From 2-12-FULL-60-19 sp041483675 (GTDB lineage: Bacteria > Desulfobacterota > Binatia > UBA9968), in the NCBI GenBank assembly GCA_041483675.1, contig JBGPGE010000002.1:33820-97819 (forward strand): a DNA stretch of 64,000 nucleotides. Reading direction: 5' to 3'. The notes under the pieces are model-generated. The model did no database searches. It had not been told where the DNA came from and worked only from the letters and a program-made list of their open reading frames with translations. The translations under genes and the position numbers were made by a program. How positions within the stretch are numbered: the stretch's first letter is position 1; the number at the start of each line of letters is the position of its first letter. This document shows positions 16,454-24,696 of the stretch, in pieces.

Positions 16454-18313
16454 ATGAAAACCCTGACTAAATATCCTGCCTGGCGGGAGCTGCTGCCGCC
16501 CGTGGTGATTTCGCTGCTGACCGTCGCCGCCTTCCTCCCTGCCTTGCAGAATGGCTTTGTCAACTGGGATGACGCGGACAATCTGCTTGAAAACCCCAAC
16601 TACCGGGGCCTCGGCTGGACTCAGCTTCGCTGGATGTTCACCGCTTTTCACATGGGGCACTATCAGCCTCTCAGTTGGTTGAGTTTTGCGTTCGACTACC
16701 TGGTGTGGGGGATGAATCCGTTCGGCTATCACCTGACCAACCTCTTGCTCCACGCCGCCAACGCCGTCCTGTTTTACTTTATCGCCATCCGTCTGCTCTC
16801 GCCGGCGCCGTCGGCTTCCAGCGCCTTTGGGGAGCATTCCCTGCGAGTGGCGGCCGGCTTTGCCGCGCTCCTCTTCAGCGTCCATCCCTTGCGGGTGGAA
16901 TCCGTAGCCTGGGCGACTGAACGGCGAGACGTGCTCTCGGGGCTGTTCTTTCTTTCGACGCTCCTCTGTTATCTGAAGGCCGTCGCCGGAGAGAGGGGCG
17001 ATTTTACCCGCTGGCGCAACTTTGCTCTGGCCGCTTATGCTGCTTCTCTGCTCGCAAAAGCCGGCGGGATAACCCTCCCGTTCGCGCTTTTGCTGCTCGA
17101 TATCTATCCTCTCAGGCGGCTGAGAGGCGGGGTGAAGGAGTGGTTGGGGCCGGAGTTCCAATCGGTATTGCGAGAGAAGGTTCCCTTTCTGCTGTTGGCT
17201 TTGGTCTTTGGAGCCGTCGCCTTGTTTGCTCAGCATGAAGCGGGCGCGTTGACGACGCTGGAAGGCTATGGCGTCGGCGCGCGTTTGGCGCAAGCCTTAT
17301 TCGGCATCGCTTTCTATCTTTGGAAAAGCGTGCTGCCGCTGAGCTTGTCTCCGCTCTACGAGCTGCCGGTCCCGTTCAATCCTTGGAGCCGGCCTTTTGT
17401 CCTGAGCGGTTTCGCCGTGCTGGCGATCTCAGCCGGGCTGTATCGCTTCAGACACGCCTGGCCCGCCGGCCTGGCGGTCTGGATCTACTATATCTTGCTC
17501 CTCGCGCCGGTGTCGGGGGTTGCGCAGAGCGGGCCGCAGCTCGCCGCGGATCGTTACACCTATCTTTCCTGTCTCGGCTGGGCGCTGCTTGGAGCAGCAG
17601 GCCTCATCTATGGATGGGGTAAGCTCGATTGGAAAAGATCGCTCGCCCTCTCGGCGACGGCCGGTTTGGCTTTGTTGGCATTCGGCGTTTTAACCTGGAA
17701 GCAGACACTGGTCTGGCGCGATTCGGAAACTCTGTGGCAGCATGTCCTTTCGGTTTCGGAAAATTCGATCTTTAAGTCGAGCTTCGCGCACTATAACCTC
17801 GGGGCGATTCGAGCCGGGCGCGGCGAGCTCGAAGAGGCCATCGGGTACTATCGGCGCTCCCTTGAGCTTTACCCGGCCTTTCCCAAGGCGCACTACGACC
17901 TGGCCGTCGCCCTCACTCGTCAGGGACAGCTTGAGCAGGCGCTTGTACAATATCGCCAAACGCTGGAGCTGGCGCCCGACCATTTCAAGGCGCACATCAA
18001 TCTGGGCAATCTCCTGGCGGGCCAGGGGCAATTAGCCGACGCCATCGATCACTACCGTGAGGCCCTTAAAATCGAGCCTGACTCCGCCAACGCTTTGTAT
18101 AACCTCGGTCTTGCACTCCTCGCTCAGGGCGACTGGAAGGAAGCTATCGTTTACTTCCGCCGGGCGGTGCGCATACAGCCGGACTTCGCCGAAGCTCATG
18201 AAAAGCTCGGCGTGGCCCTCCTCCAGGCTGGAAGGAAAGGAGAGGCCGTCGAACACTACGAGGAGGCGGTCAGGATTATAAAGTCGCGGCGCGCGGGGGA
18301 AACCGGAGGCTGA
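16454..18313 (+). CDS. TMTC-like membrane glycosyltransferase with C-terminal TPR repeats
   Basis: Starting at ATG 16454 (GAGG just upstream) this encodes about 619 residues. The N-terminal two thirds has about ten membrane helices with FVNWDDADNLLENPNYRGL (acidic GT-C loop), FTAFHMGHYQPLSWLSFA, NPFGYHLTNLLLHAANA and HPLRVESVAWATERRDVLSG, all marks of the bacterial relatives of eukaryotic TMTC O-mannosyltransferases. Five TPR units follow, each beginning like AHYNLG or ALYNLG and ending like LELYPAF or LKIEPDS. Such proteins probably glycosylate periplasmic proteins or bind them through the TPRs. An in-frame but unrelated GT39 fragment lies upstream and should not be included. Confidence 0.82.
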   Translation: MKTLTKYPAWRELLPPVVISLLTVAAFLPALQNGFVNWDDADNLLENPNYRGLGWTQLRWMFTAFHMGHYQPLSWLSFAFDYLVWGMNPFGYHLTNLLLHAANAVLFYFIAIRLLSPAPSASSAFGEHSLRVAAGFAALLFSVHPLRVESVAWATERRDVLSGLFFLSTLLCYLKAVAGERGDFTRWRNFALAAYAASLLAKAGGITLPFALLLLDIYPLRRLRGGVKEWLGPEFQSVLREKVPFLLLALVFGAVALFAQHEAGALTTLEGYGVGARLAQALFGIAFYLWKSVLPLSLSPLYELPVPFNPWSRPFVLSGFAVLAISAGLYRFRHAWPAGLAVWIYYILLLAPVSGVAQSGPQLAADRYTYLSCLGWALLGAAGLIYGWGKLDWKRSLALSATAGLALLAFGVLTWKQTLVWRDSETLWQHVLSVSENSIFKSSFAHYNLGAIRAGRGELEEAIGYYRRSLELYPAFPKAHYDLAVALTRQGQLEQALVQYRQTLELAPDHFKAHINLGNLLAGQGQLADAIDHYREALKIEPDSANALYNLGLALLAQGDWKEAIVYFRRAVRIQPDFAEAHEKLGVALLQAGRKGEAVEHYEEAVRIIKSRRAGETGG

Positions 18314-18326
18314 TCGCGCATTTCTT

Positions 18327-18344
18327 GCCCAAAGAGGGCTTTTT
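18327..18344 (+). terminator. Weak candidate terminator after the TPR glycosyltransferase
   Basis: GCCC-AAAGA-GGGC followed by TTTTT forms a short four-pair stem with a U-tract, 13 bases after the stop codon. The stem is short, so termination would be partial. Confidence 0.35.
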
Positions 18345-18397
18345 AGGGTATGAGGTTAAGGCGAGGTAAATCCGCCGATCGAAAGGGAGGGCGCGAT

Positions 18398-19774
18398 ATG
18401 AGATACGCCGGCCTGGAGGAGATGAAAAAGAGCCTGCAAGGCGTGGTTGATATCGACGGTAAGACGCGTGTGGTGGACGCGGAGAAGCTCCGCTCTCAAG
18501 TCATCGACCGACTGGTGTTCAACGGCGTGTTTCACGAAAACGCCGAGATCAAGCAGGCGGCGCGGCGGATCGTGAGACAGTGCGCCGGCGCGCTCGGCAT
18601 CCAGCCGGCCTCCATCCTCGGTCTCTACGAGGCCAGAGGGCGCGGCGAGTTCAGCGGCATGACGGTGCCGGCGATCAACATCCGCGGCCTCACCTACGAC
18701 ATGGCGCGCGCGGTGTTTCGCGCGGCGCTCAAGAACCAGGTCGGCGCGGTGGTTTTCGAGATCGCCCGCTCGGAGATCGGCTACACCCAACAGCGGCCCG
18801 GAGAATACGCTCATGCGGTGATCGCTGCGGCGATCAAGGAGGGTTTTTCCGGCCCGCTCTTTATCCAGGGCGATCATTTTCAGGCCAGCCTCAAGAATTT
18901 CCAGAAAAATCCCCAGGCGGAGATCCAGGCCTTGAAAGACCTCATTCGGGAAGCGATCGAAGCGGAGTTCTTCAACATCGACATCGACAGCTCCACGCTG
19001 GTGGACTTAAGCCGCCCGACGGTCCGGGCGCAGCAGCAGGACAACTGCGAAGTCGCCGCGGAGCTGACTCACCACCTGCGCGGCCTGGAGCCCAAGGGCG
19101 TCTCGATTTCCGTCGGCGGCGAGATCGGCGAAGTCGGCGGCAAGAACAGCACGGTCGAGGAGCTTGAGGCCTACATGGCGGGATTTCACGAGGAGCTGGA
19201 CAAGCGCGGCAAGGGGCAAAAAGGGATCAGCAAGATCAGCGTCCAGACCGGCACGACGCACGGCGGCGTGCCGCTCCCCGACGGCACTATCGCCCGCGTC
19301 AAGCTCGACTTCGAAGTCCTGGCGAAGCTCTCGGAGGTGGCGCGCGGCAAGTACGGCATGGCGGGCGCGGTGCAGCACGGCGCCTCGACGCTGCCGGAGG
19401 AGGCCTTCGACCACTTCCCGCCGACCGGCTGCGCGGAGATTCACCTGGCGACCGGGTTTCAGAACATGCTCTACGACGATCCCGGCTTTCCCGCGGCGGT
19501 CAAAAACGAGATTTACGATTTTCTGCGCAAGGAGTGCGCGGCGGAGAAGAAAGAGGGCGAGACCGACGAGCAGTTTATCTACAAGACTCGGAAAAAAGGG
19601 TTCGGGCCGCTGAAAGAGAAGTTCTGGACCCTGCCGGAGGCCTTTCGCAAAGAGATCGGCAAGACGCTCGAGCAGCGCTTCGAGTTCCTGTTCAAAAAAC
19701 TCAACGTGGTGAACACCGTCGCGCTGGTGCGCAGCAAGGTGGCGGTGGACGGCGGCAAGCAGCGCGTCGCGTAG
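18398..19774 (+). CDS. Class II fructose-bisphosphate aldolase-like protein
   Basis: A strong ribosome site (AGGGAGG, seven bases before) fixes ATG 18398, giving 458 residues. Zinc-ligand motifs of class II ketose-bisphosphate aldolases are present in order: FIQGDHFQ, VGGEIGEVGG, TGTTHGGVPLPDG and QHGASTLPE, with NIDIDSSTL in the barrel. Such enzymes cleave or form ketose 1,6-bisphosphates from DHAP and an aldehyde. The protein is longer than the usual 285-360 residues because of an N-terminal domain of about 90 residues and a C-terminal helical extension (EEQFIYKTRKKGFG-like region), so it belongs to a divergent subfamily whose sugar substrate is uncertain. Confidence 0.82.
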   Translation: MRYAGLEEMKKSLQGVVDIDGKTRVVDAEKLRSQVIDRLVFNGVFHENAEIKQAARRIVRQCAGALGIQPASILGLYEARGRGEFSGMTVPAINIRGLTYDMARAVFRAALKNQVGAVVFEIARSEIGYTQQRPGEYAHAVIAAAIKEGFSGPLFIQGDHFQASLKNFQKNPQAEIQALKDLIREAIEAEFFNIDIDSSTLVDLSRPTVRAQQQDNCEVAAELTHHLRGLEPKGVSISVGGEIGEVGGKNSTVEELEAYMAGFHEELDKRGKGQKGISKISVQTGTTHGGVPLPDGTIARVKLDFEVLAKLSEVARGKYGMAGAVQHGASTLPEEAFDHFPPTGCAEIHLATGFQNMLYDDPGFPAAVKNEIYDFLRKECAAEKKEGETDEQFIYKTRKKGFGPLKEKFWTLPEAFRKEIGKTLEQRFEFLFKKLNVVNTVALVRSKVAVDGGKQRVA

Positions 19775-19807
19775 CGCCCGGGCGATTTTCGGGCTGGACC
19801 CCCGGAA

Positions 19808-19929
19808 AAAGTGCAAAGTGCAAAATTAAAAATGCAAAGTGCAAAATGAAAGAAAAGAAGATAGTGGCGGCTCCGGGTCTCTTTCCGTCATTTTGACTTT
19901 TCCATTTTGCAATTTCCATTTTGCATTTC
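19808..19929. repeat. Mirrored low-complexity tract (tgcaaaatga words)
   Basis: The left arm is built from repeats of AAAGTGCAAA, AAAATGCAAAGTGC and AAAATGAAAG. The right arm holds the reverse-complement words CATTTTGCAATTTC and CATTTTGCATTTCC. About 30 unrelated bases separate the arms, so the whole can fold into a long AT-rich stem. Copies of the same design lie at 21793-21910 and 41459-41572. No coding potential is seen. Confidence 0.7.
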
Positions 19930-19940
19930 CTTTACGAGTT

Positions 19941-20087
19941 CCGTCATTCCCGCATGCTTTTAGTGGTTCGACTTTGCTCACCACAGGTGAATTTCGGACT
20001 GGACCCCCGATTAAAACATTCGGGGGTGACGACTTGGGGAAAAGTCATCCGAGGGCCTTTTGATACGCCGCAGCTTCCCGCGGGGGC
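19941..20087 (+). repeat. Composite hairpin repeat, copy 1
   Basis: Module A begins CCGTCATTCCCGCATGCTTT and is interrupted by a GTGGTTCGAC...CTCACCAC segment. Module B is GGACTGGACCCCCGA...TCGGGGGTGAC with a seven-pair stem. Module C here is degenerate (CGCCGCAGCTTCCCGCGG). It fills most of the gap between the aldolase and the ZIP gene, and the gap holds no gene. Confidence 0.75.
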
Positions 20088-20093
20088 AATTTA

Positions 20094-20789
20094 ATGGTCT
20101 ATCTCTATGCGCTGATCGCCGGCTCCTCCGACCTCGTGGCCGGATGGTTCGCCCTCCGGGTCCCGAGCGAGAAAATCCAGCCCCGCTACGTGATCGCCTT
20201 TGCCGCCGGCGTCTTGCTGGCGGTCACCTTTTTCGAAATCCTTCCCGAGACCGACCTCAAGTCGGATGCGCCGTTTCTGGCGCTCGGCTTCGTCTCGTTC
20301 TACGTCCTGGAAAAACTCATCATGATCCACGCCTGCGGCGAGGCCGAATGCCACACCCACCAGATCGGCCCGGTCGCGGTCTTCGGCATGGCGCTCGACA
20401 ACGTGGTGGACGGGGCCGGCATCATGGTGGGTTATCTCATCGACCCGCTGCTGGGATTGACGATCACGCTGGCGGTGGTCTGCCATGAGATTCCGCAGGG
20501 CATGACCTCGGCGCTGATCATGCGCCAGGCGAAATGGGGTGTGGGGGCGACCGTCCTCGGCCTGGCGCTCGCCGGCCTGCTCTACCCGGTCGGCGCCGTG
20601 CTGGCCGGATTTATTCCCGCCGATTTTCAGCAGAAGCTGCTCGCCTTCATCGCCGGCGATTTCATCTACATCGGCGCCGGCGACCTGCTGCCCGAAGCGC
20701 ACCGGCAATTCAACTGGAAAGTGATCGCTTCCGTGCTCGCGGGGATGGCGTTTTTGCTGGTGGTGCGCAGTCTCGTGCCGGGCGCGTGA
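20094..20789 (+). CDS. ZIP-family divalent metal transporter
   Basis: This 231-residue membrane protein has about seven or eight helices. The two metal-site helices of ZIP transporters are recognisable: FGMALDNVVDGAGIMVGY (in place of the usual HNFxxG) and VCHEIPQGMTSALIM, which keeps the canonical HEIPQG. A short His/Cys loop (HACGEAECHTHQ) between helices resembles the metal-binding cytosolic loop of the family. It would import zinc, iron or manganese across the inner membrane. Asp in place of His in the first metal helix may change selectivity. Repeats flank it on both sides, so it is probably a single-gene unit. The ribosome site is weak (GGGGG). Confidence 0.85.
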   Translation: MVYLYALIAGSSDLVAGWFALRVPSEKIQPRYVIAFAAGVLLAVTFFEILPETDLKSDAPFLALGFVSFYVLEKLIMIHACGEAECHTHQIGPVAVFGMALDNVVDGAGIMVGYLIDPLLGLTITLAVVCHEIPQGMTSALIMRQAKWGVGATVLGLALAGLLYPVGAVLAGFIPADFQQKLLAFIAGDFIYIGAGDLLPEAHRQFNWKVIASVLAGMAFLLVVRSLVPGA

Positions 20790-20852
20790 GGAAGGCAGAA
20801 GGCAGAAGGAGAGAGAAGCTTACTGCGTAGTGGTGGTGGTAGAACTGCCAAA

Positions 20853-20995
20853 GTCCGTCATTCCCGCATGCTTTTAGTGGTTCGACTTTGCTCACCACCA
20901 TGAGGCTCTCGAATGGCGGGAATCCAGGCGGGACTCGGACTGGACCCCCGATAAAAACATTCGGGGGTGACAACTCTAGAGAAAATTATCATAAG
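20853..20995 (+). repeat. Composite hairpin repeat, copy 2 (modules A and B)
   Basis: Module A is GTCCGTCATTCCCGCATGCT...GGCGGGAATCCAGG with an inserted GTGGTTCGAC...CTCACCAC segment. Module B is CCCCCGATAAAAACATTCGGGGG, a seven-pair stem at 20945-20967. Module C is absent. It lies between the convergent ZIP and nucleotidyltransferase genes. Confidence 0.75.
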
Positions 20996-21000
20996 GGTTT

Positions 21001-21759
21001 TCATTTTGCATTTGACAGATAGTGCAGTTTCACCTCGCCGCTCGCCAGCTTCTCCTCCGCCGCTTTGATCCGCTCCGGAGTGCCGAGGTCCTGCCAGAAA
21101 CCGCCGAAGGGAAAGCCGTAGAGGGCCGCGCCCTCGCGGACCATTTTCGGATAGGTGACTTTGGTGATGCCGAACGGCGAAGCCGCCTCCTCAGCCATAA
21201 AGTCGAAAATCTTCGGGTCGAGAACCTGGACTCCCGTAAACATATATTTTGCGAGCGGGCCGGCGGCGCCGATGCCCGGCCGCTCGTGGCTGAGAAAACG
21301 CTGCACCCGACGATCCGCGGAAATTTGGATTGCGCCGTAGCGGTCGGCCTCGGTGTCCTGCCGCAGAACCAAGGTCGCCGTCGCGTTCGTTCTTCGATGG
21401 GCCTCGATCGCCTCCGCCAGCGGCAGGTCGATCAGCACGTCGCTGTTGACGACCACGAACGGGCCGTCGCGCAAAAACGCTTTGGCCTGCAACAGCCCGC
21501 CGCCCGTGTCGAGCAGCTCTTTTTCCCTTGAGTAGCTGACCTTCAGTCCGAGCTTTGCGCCATCCTGCAAGTAGGCTTCGATCTTCTCCCCCAGATGGTG
21601 CAGGTTGACGATGATTTCGTCGATCCCGTAATGCTTGAGCAGCAAGAGCGGATATTCGATCATTGGGCGGCCGGCGACGGGAATGAGCGCCTTGGGAAGT
21701 TTGTCGGTGGCCGGACCCAGGCGCGTGCCGTAGCCGGCGGCGAAGACCATGGCTCTCAT
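21001..21759 (-). CDS. Sugar-1-phosphate nucleotidyltransferase, MurU-like
   Basis: This single-domain NTP-transferase of 252 residues from ATG 21759 (AAGG upstream) has the signature MVFAAGYGTRLGPATDKLPKAL, NLHHLGEKIEAYL, LLDTGGGLLQA and FVVVNSDVLIDLPL. It lacks the long C-terminal domain of GDP-mannose pyrophosphorylases. The next gene on the strand is an AmgK-like anomeric sugar kinase, and the pair matches the AmgK-MurU route of Pseudomonas, which turns MurNAc into UDP-MurNAc, bypassing de novo synthesis. Assignment to MurU rather than another sugar nucleotidyltransferase rests on that context. A 334-bp repeat-filled gap separates the two genes, so co-transcription is uncertain. Confidence 0.8.
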   Translation of the reverse strand: MRAMVFAAGYGTRLGPATDKLPKALIPVAGRPMIEYPLLLLKHYGIDEIIVNLHHLGEKIEAYLQDGAKLGLKVSYSREKELLDTGGGLLQAKAFLRDGPFVVVNSDVLIDLPLAEAIEAHRRTNATATLVLRQDTEADRYGAIQISADRRVQRFLSHERPGIGAAGPLAKYMFTGVQVLDPKIFDFMAEEAASPFGITKVTYPKMVREGAALYGFPFGGFWQDLGTPERIKAAEEKLASGEVKLHYLSNAK

Positions 21760-21792
21760 CGCAGCCTTCTTAGCTCGGCCAAAGGCCGTGCT

Positions 21793-21910
21793 GCAAATGC
21801 AAAATGAAAAATGCAAAATGAAAAGTGCAAAGTGAAAGAACAGACGATGGCTTCTGTTCCGGGTTTTTTTTCGTCATTTTGATTTTTACATTTTTCAATT
21901 TTCATTTCCT
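21793..21910. repeat. Mirrored low-complexity tract, second copy
   Basis: Left arm words are AAATGCAAAATGAAAAATGC and AAAAGTGCAAAGTGAAAG. Right arm words are CATTTTGATTTTTACATTTTTC and CAATTTTCATTTCC in the opposite sense. The middle holds about 30 unrelated bases ending in a T8 run. It is followed directly by a composite hairpin repeat, the same order as at 19.8-20.1 kb. Confidence 0.7.
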
Positions 21911-21917
21911 TTACGAA

Positions 21918-22070
21918 GTCCGTCATTCCCGCATGCTTTTAGCGGTGGTTCGACTGGGCTCACCACAGGCGAATTTCGGACTGGACCCCCGATAAAAACA
22001 TCCGGGGGTGACGACTTTGGGATAAGCTCTCATGGCTCTCTTCTGATACCCCGCAGCTTGCTGCGGGGTG
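21918..22070 (+). repeat. Composite hairpin repeat, copy 3 (A, B and C complete)
   Basis: All three modules are present: A (GTCCGTCATTCCCGCATGC), B (ACCCCCGATAAAAACATCCGGGGG) and C (CCCCGCAG-CTTG-CTGCGGGG at 22049-22068, a perfect eight-pair stem). It lies in the 334-bp gene-free gap between the MurU-like and AmgK-like genes. Confidence 0.78.
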
Positions 22071-22093
22071 GTTCATTTTCATTGTTGAGAACA

Positions 22094-23158
22094 TTATCTC
22101 ATCTCCTCAAAATGCATCGCCAGCAGTGGAACGAGCTTCTTAAGCTCCGGCAACTTTTCCAGGTTGCGCTTGATGCGCTTGAGCGTCGGCGGGAGATATT
22201 TCTTGTAGCCCGGCTTGCCTTTGACCAGATCGAGATAGTGAAAGCGCCCGACGACTTTGAAATCCCGCTGCAAGGCGGAGAGCAGGTAGAGTTCGAGGAA
22301 TTCGTCGCGGTCCGCTCTGTGCTCGCCCATCTCCTCACGTTTTCGCAGGTAGTAATTCAGCAGGCGGTGTTCGAGATCGGGGCGGATCGCGCCGTCGGTC
22401 TCGCGGTCGTTCAGCAGCGAGGCGAGATCGTACTGCGGTGGCGCGAGCAGCGCGTCCTGAAAGTCGATCACGGCGATCCCGGCCTCGTGGACCATCAGGT
22501 TCCAACTGTGAAAATCCCGGTGGTTCAGGCAGGGCGGCGCGCTCTCCAGCCGCCGGGAGATCGCGGCAAAAGTTTCGCGCAGCAGTTTTTTATCCGCCGC
22601 TGGTAAGTTGACGCCGGGGCGTTTCTCCAGGCCGTATTCGATAAAATGGTCGAACTCCCACATGTAGAGGCGAAAATCGAAGCGCTGGCGGAAGGCGACG
22701 CAGGAGTCGTCCCGCTTGCGTGTTCCTTCGATTTGAATGAGCAGCAGTTGGTCGATCGCCTTTTCATACCACTGCAAGACTTCCGCAGCCGGAAGCCCCT
22801 GCACCCGCTCCCAAAGACATGTATCGCCCAGATCCTCCAGGAACAGCAGCCCCTCTTCGACCCAATGGCCGTAAAGCTCCGGCACGCGCGCGCCGATGGA
22901 TTTCAAAAAGCGGTGCACGTTGAGAAAGGGCAGCTCTTTGAGCGGTTCGCTGAAGACGGCAAGCTCCTCCGAGGAGAGCGGCAGCGCGCTGCCCGAAAGC
23001 TCCATGACGACGAGAGAGCGCGGCGCCGCCGGGCCGCTCAGCCGGGCGCGGTAATAGCGCCGGCTCGAGGCGTCTCCGGCCAGGGGCGCGAGCGCGGCGA
23101 GGCTCGCGCCGGCGCCGAACGTGAGGGAAATTTTTTTTGCGACGACGTCTTTCAGCAT
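22094..23158 (-). CDS. Aminoglycoside-phosphotransferase-fold sugar kinase, AmgK-like
   Basis: This 354-residue kinase has an N-terminal ATP-binding lobe (PLAGDASSRRYYRARL, LVVMELSG) and a catalytic segment CLNHRDFHSWNLMVH with the HxDxxxxN pattern, followed by the metal-binding VIDFQDAL. The pattern GDASxRxYxR at the N-terminus is typical of AmgK, the anomeric kinase that phosphorylates MurNAc and GlcNAc at C1. Its partner MurU-like nucleotidyltransferase lies downstream. In Pseudomonas this route recycles cell-wall sugars and lowers sensitivity to fosfomycin; the same role here is inference. The ATG 23158 start has no strong ribosome site. Confidence 0.83.
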   Translation of the reverse strand: MLKDVVAKKISLTFGAGASLAALAPLAGDASSRRYYRARLSGPAAPRSLVVMELSGSALPLSSEELAVFSEPLKELPFLNVHRFLKSIGARVPELYGHWVEEGLLFLEDLGDTCLWERVQGLPAAEVLQWYEKAIDQLLLIQIEGTRKRDDSCVAFRQRFDFRLYMWEFDHFIEYGLEKRPGVNLPAADKKLLRETFAAISRRLESAPPCLNHRDFHSWNLMVHEAGIAVIDFQDALLAPPQYDLASLLNDRETDGAIRPDLEHRLLNYYLRKREEMGEHRADRDEFLELYLLSALQRDFKVVGRFHYLDLVKGKPGYKKYLPPTLKRIKRNLEKLPELKKLVPLLAMHFEEMR

Positions 23159-23227
23159 TGACGGAGTTTACTCGCTGCGGGTTAATTCCCCGCAGCCTGC
23201 TGCGATAAGTCAATTGCGGATCCCGAA

Positions 23228-23360
23228 GTCCGTCATTCCCGCGAAAGCGGGAATCCAGGCGGATTCGGAACTGGACCCCCGATAGAAACATTCGGGGGTG
23301 ACGCCTTTAAGACAAATCACGTTGCCCAGTTCCGATACCCCGCAGCTTGCTGAGGGGTAG
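23228..23360 (+). repeat. Composite hairpin repeat, copy 4
   Basis: Module A is the short clean form GTCATTCCCGCGAAAGCGGGAATCC. Module B is ACCCCCGATAGAAACATTCGGGGG. Module C is CCCCGCAGCTTGCTGAGGGG with one mismatch. It lies in the divergent gap between the AmgK-like and phosphoesterase genes. A further C-like piece (CCCCGCAGCCTGCTGCG) is at about 23190. Confidence 0.77.
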
Positions 23361-23377
23361 TTCCTCGGCCCGGCCGG

Positions 23378-23406
23378 TTGTGCGGCCCGAATCTTCCCGC
23401 TATAAT
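23378..23406 (+). promoter_or_regulatory. Sigma-70-type promoter of the phosphoesterase gene
   Basis: TTGTGC (23378-23383), a 17-base spacer, and a perfect TATAAT (23401-23406). The -10 box ends 11 bases before ATG 23418, so the transcript would begin four or five bases before the start codon. There is no ribosome site, so translation is probably leaderless or nearly so. Confidence 0.65.
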
Positions 23407-23417
23407 ACTTTTCTGCC

Positions 23418-24653
23418 ATGAATTTTACGAGCGTCAGGACGGTTTTTTTTCTTTTTCTGTTTTTCTACCTAATCCTTCAATATTACCTCCTCACTCGAGT
23501 CACGGCCTTTCTCAAGCGGCGCGTTGCCGCCGGGCCGGCCAGACGGGCGCTCGAGGCGGGCGTGTGGATTTTCTTTCTGGTCATGCTCTCGCCCTTTGCC
23601 TGGATCATGCTCTTTGGCTTGATTCCGCAGGAGCCTTATCCTCAACCCGTCCAGACCGGCTTCCTGCTATTTGCGATCTGGCTGTTTGGCTCGGTGGGCT
23701 GGGCGGCGATTCTATGGGGCTACCGGCTGCTCGGGTGGGTCGCGTCGCGTATGCGGCAGCCGGGTGCCACGCCGGATCTTGAGCGGCGCCGTTTGCTGAA
23801 GCTCGGCGCAAGCGTCTTTGCCGGCGCGCCGTTTATCGCCGGCGGTTACGGGTCGTTGGTGGAGCGGCGGCGATTTCGGGTGGACCACTTCACGCTGCCC
23901 GTAGAGGGGCTGTCGAGCGCCCTCTCGCAATTGACCATTGTCCAGTTGACCGATATCCACGTCGGCCCCTTCATGCCGCCGGAGGAGCTGGCTGCCTACG
24001 TGGAAACGATCAACCGGCTTGCGCCCGACCTGATCGCCCTGACGGGCGACTTTGTCGCCGGCAGCGCCTCCGAGGTCGACCCCTGCGTCGAAGTTCTCTC
24101 GGCGCTGAGGGCGCGCTACGGAACCTTCGCCTGTCTCGGCAATCACGACGTCTATGCCGGCATTGAGGACGAGTTGGAGCGCCGATTCGGCGAAAAGGGC
24201 ATTCAAGTTTTACGCAACGGCGCGGTGAGCTTACCGGTCGGCAACAGCCGGCTGAATCTGCTCGGCATCGACGATCTCAAGTGGGGCAAGCCCGATCTGC
24301 CGCAGGCTATCAAAGCCGCCGCCGGCAAGGAGCCGGGAGAAGTACGGATCCTCCTTTCCCATCGTCCCGAGGTCTTTCCCGACGCCGCCGAGCGGGGGAT
24401 CGACCTCACTCTCTCCGGCCACTATCATGGAGGCCAGATAAAACTCGCCGACATGCCGTGGAATATTTCTCTTGCCCGGCTGGTCACGCCGTATGCCGAA
24501 GGGCTTTTCCGCCTGCCCCGCGGCGACAATCCGGCGATCTCGACCGCGAAAGGCTCGACCCTGTTTGTCGGCCGGGGCATCGGGATCACCGGCCTGCCGA
24601 TCCGCATCAACTGCCCGCCGCAGATCGCGCATTTGACGCTTCGCAAGGCATAG
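23418..24653 (+). CDS. Membrane-anchored metallophosphoesterase (YkuE/YaeI-like)
   Basis: This 411-residue protein has three or four N-terminal membrane helices, an RRRLLKLGASVFAGAPF twin-arginine-like segment near residue 125, then a calcineurin-like phosphoesterase domain. Its metal motifs are in order: LTDIHVGPF, ALTGDFVAG, LGNHDVYAG, LLSHRPEVF and SGHYHGGQ. The last usually reads SGHTHGGQ, so a Tyr replaces Thr between the metal ligands. Relatives such as YaeI hydrolyse the UDP-2,3-diacylglucosamine bond or other phosphodiesters at the membrane; the substrate here is unknown. A strong promoter lies 11 bases before the ATG with no ribosome site. Confidence 0.85.
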   Translation: MNFTSVRTVFFLFLFFYLILQYYLLTRVTAFLKRRVAAGPARRALEAGVWIFFLVMLSPFAWIMLFGLIPQEPYPQPVQTGFLLFAIWLFGSVGWAAILWGYRLLGWVASRMRQPGATPDLERRRLLKLGASVFAGAPFIAGGYGSLVERRRFRVDHFTLPVEGLSSALSQLTIVQLTDIHVGPFMPPEELAAYVETINRLAPDLIALTGDFVAGSASEVDPCVEVLSALRARYGTFACLGNHDVYAGIEDELERRFGEKGIQVLRNGAVSLPVGNSRLNLLGIDDLKWGKPDLPQAIKAAAGKEPGEVRILLSHRPEVFPDAAERGIDLTLSGHYHGGQIKLADMPWNISLARLVTPYAEGLFRLPRGDNPAISTAKGSTLFVGRGIGITGLPIRINCPPQIAHLTLRKA

Positions 24654-24696
24654 ATTGTTAGGGGTTAGAAGACCGGCGCCGCCGGCCTTAGACCGA

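Noticed and set aside
16187..18313. One 708-residue protein starting at TTG 16187.
   Set aside because: The first 50 codons match the start of a different GT-C enzyme and the next 38 match nothing; the TMTC-like protein begins naturally at ATG 16454.
18580..19167. Long open frames overlapping the aldolase, and similar long frames opposite other GC-rich genes.
   Set aside because: These are shadows typical of high-GC coding DNA: Arg/Pro/Ala-rich, without motifs or ribosome sites.
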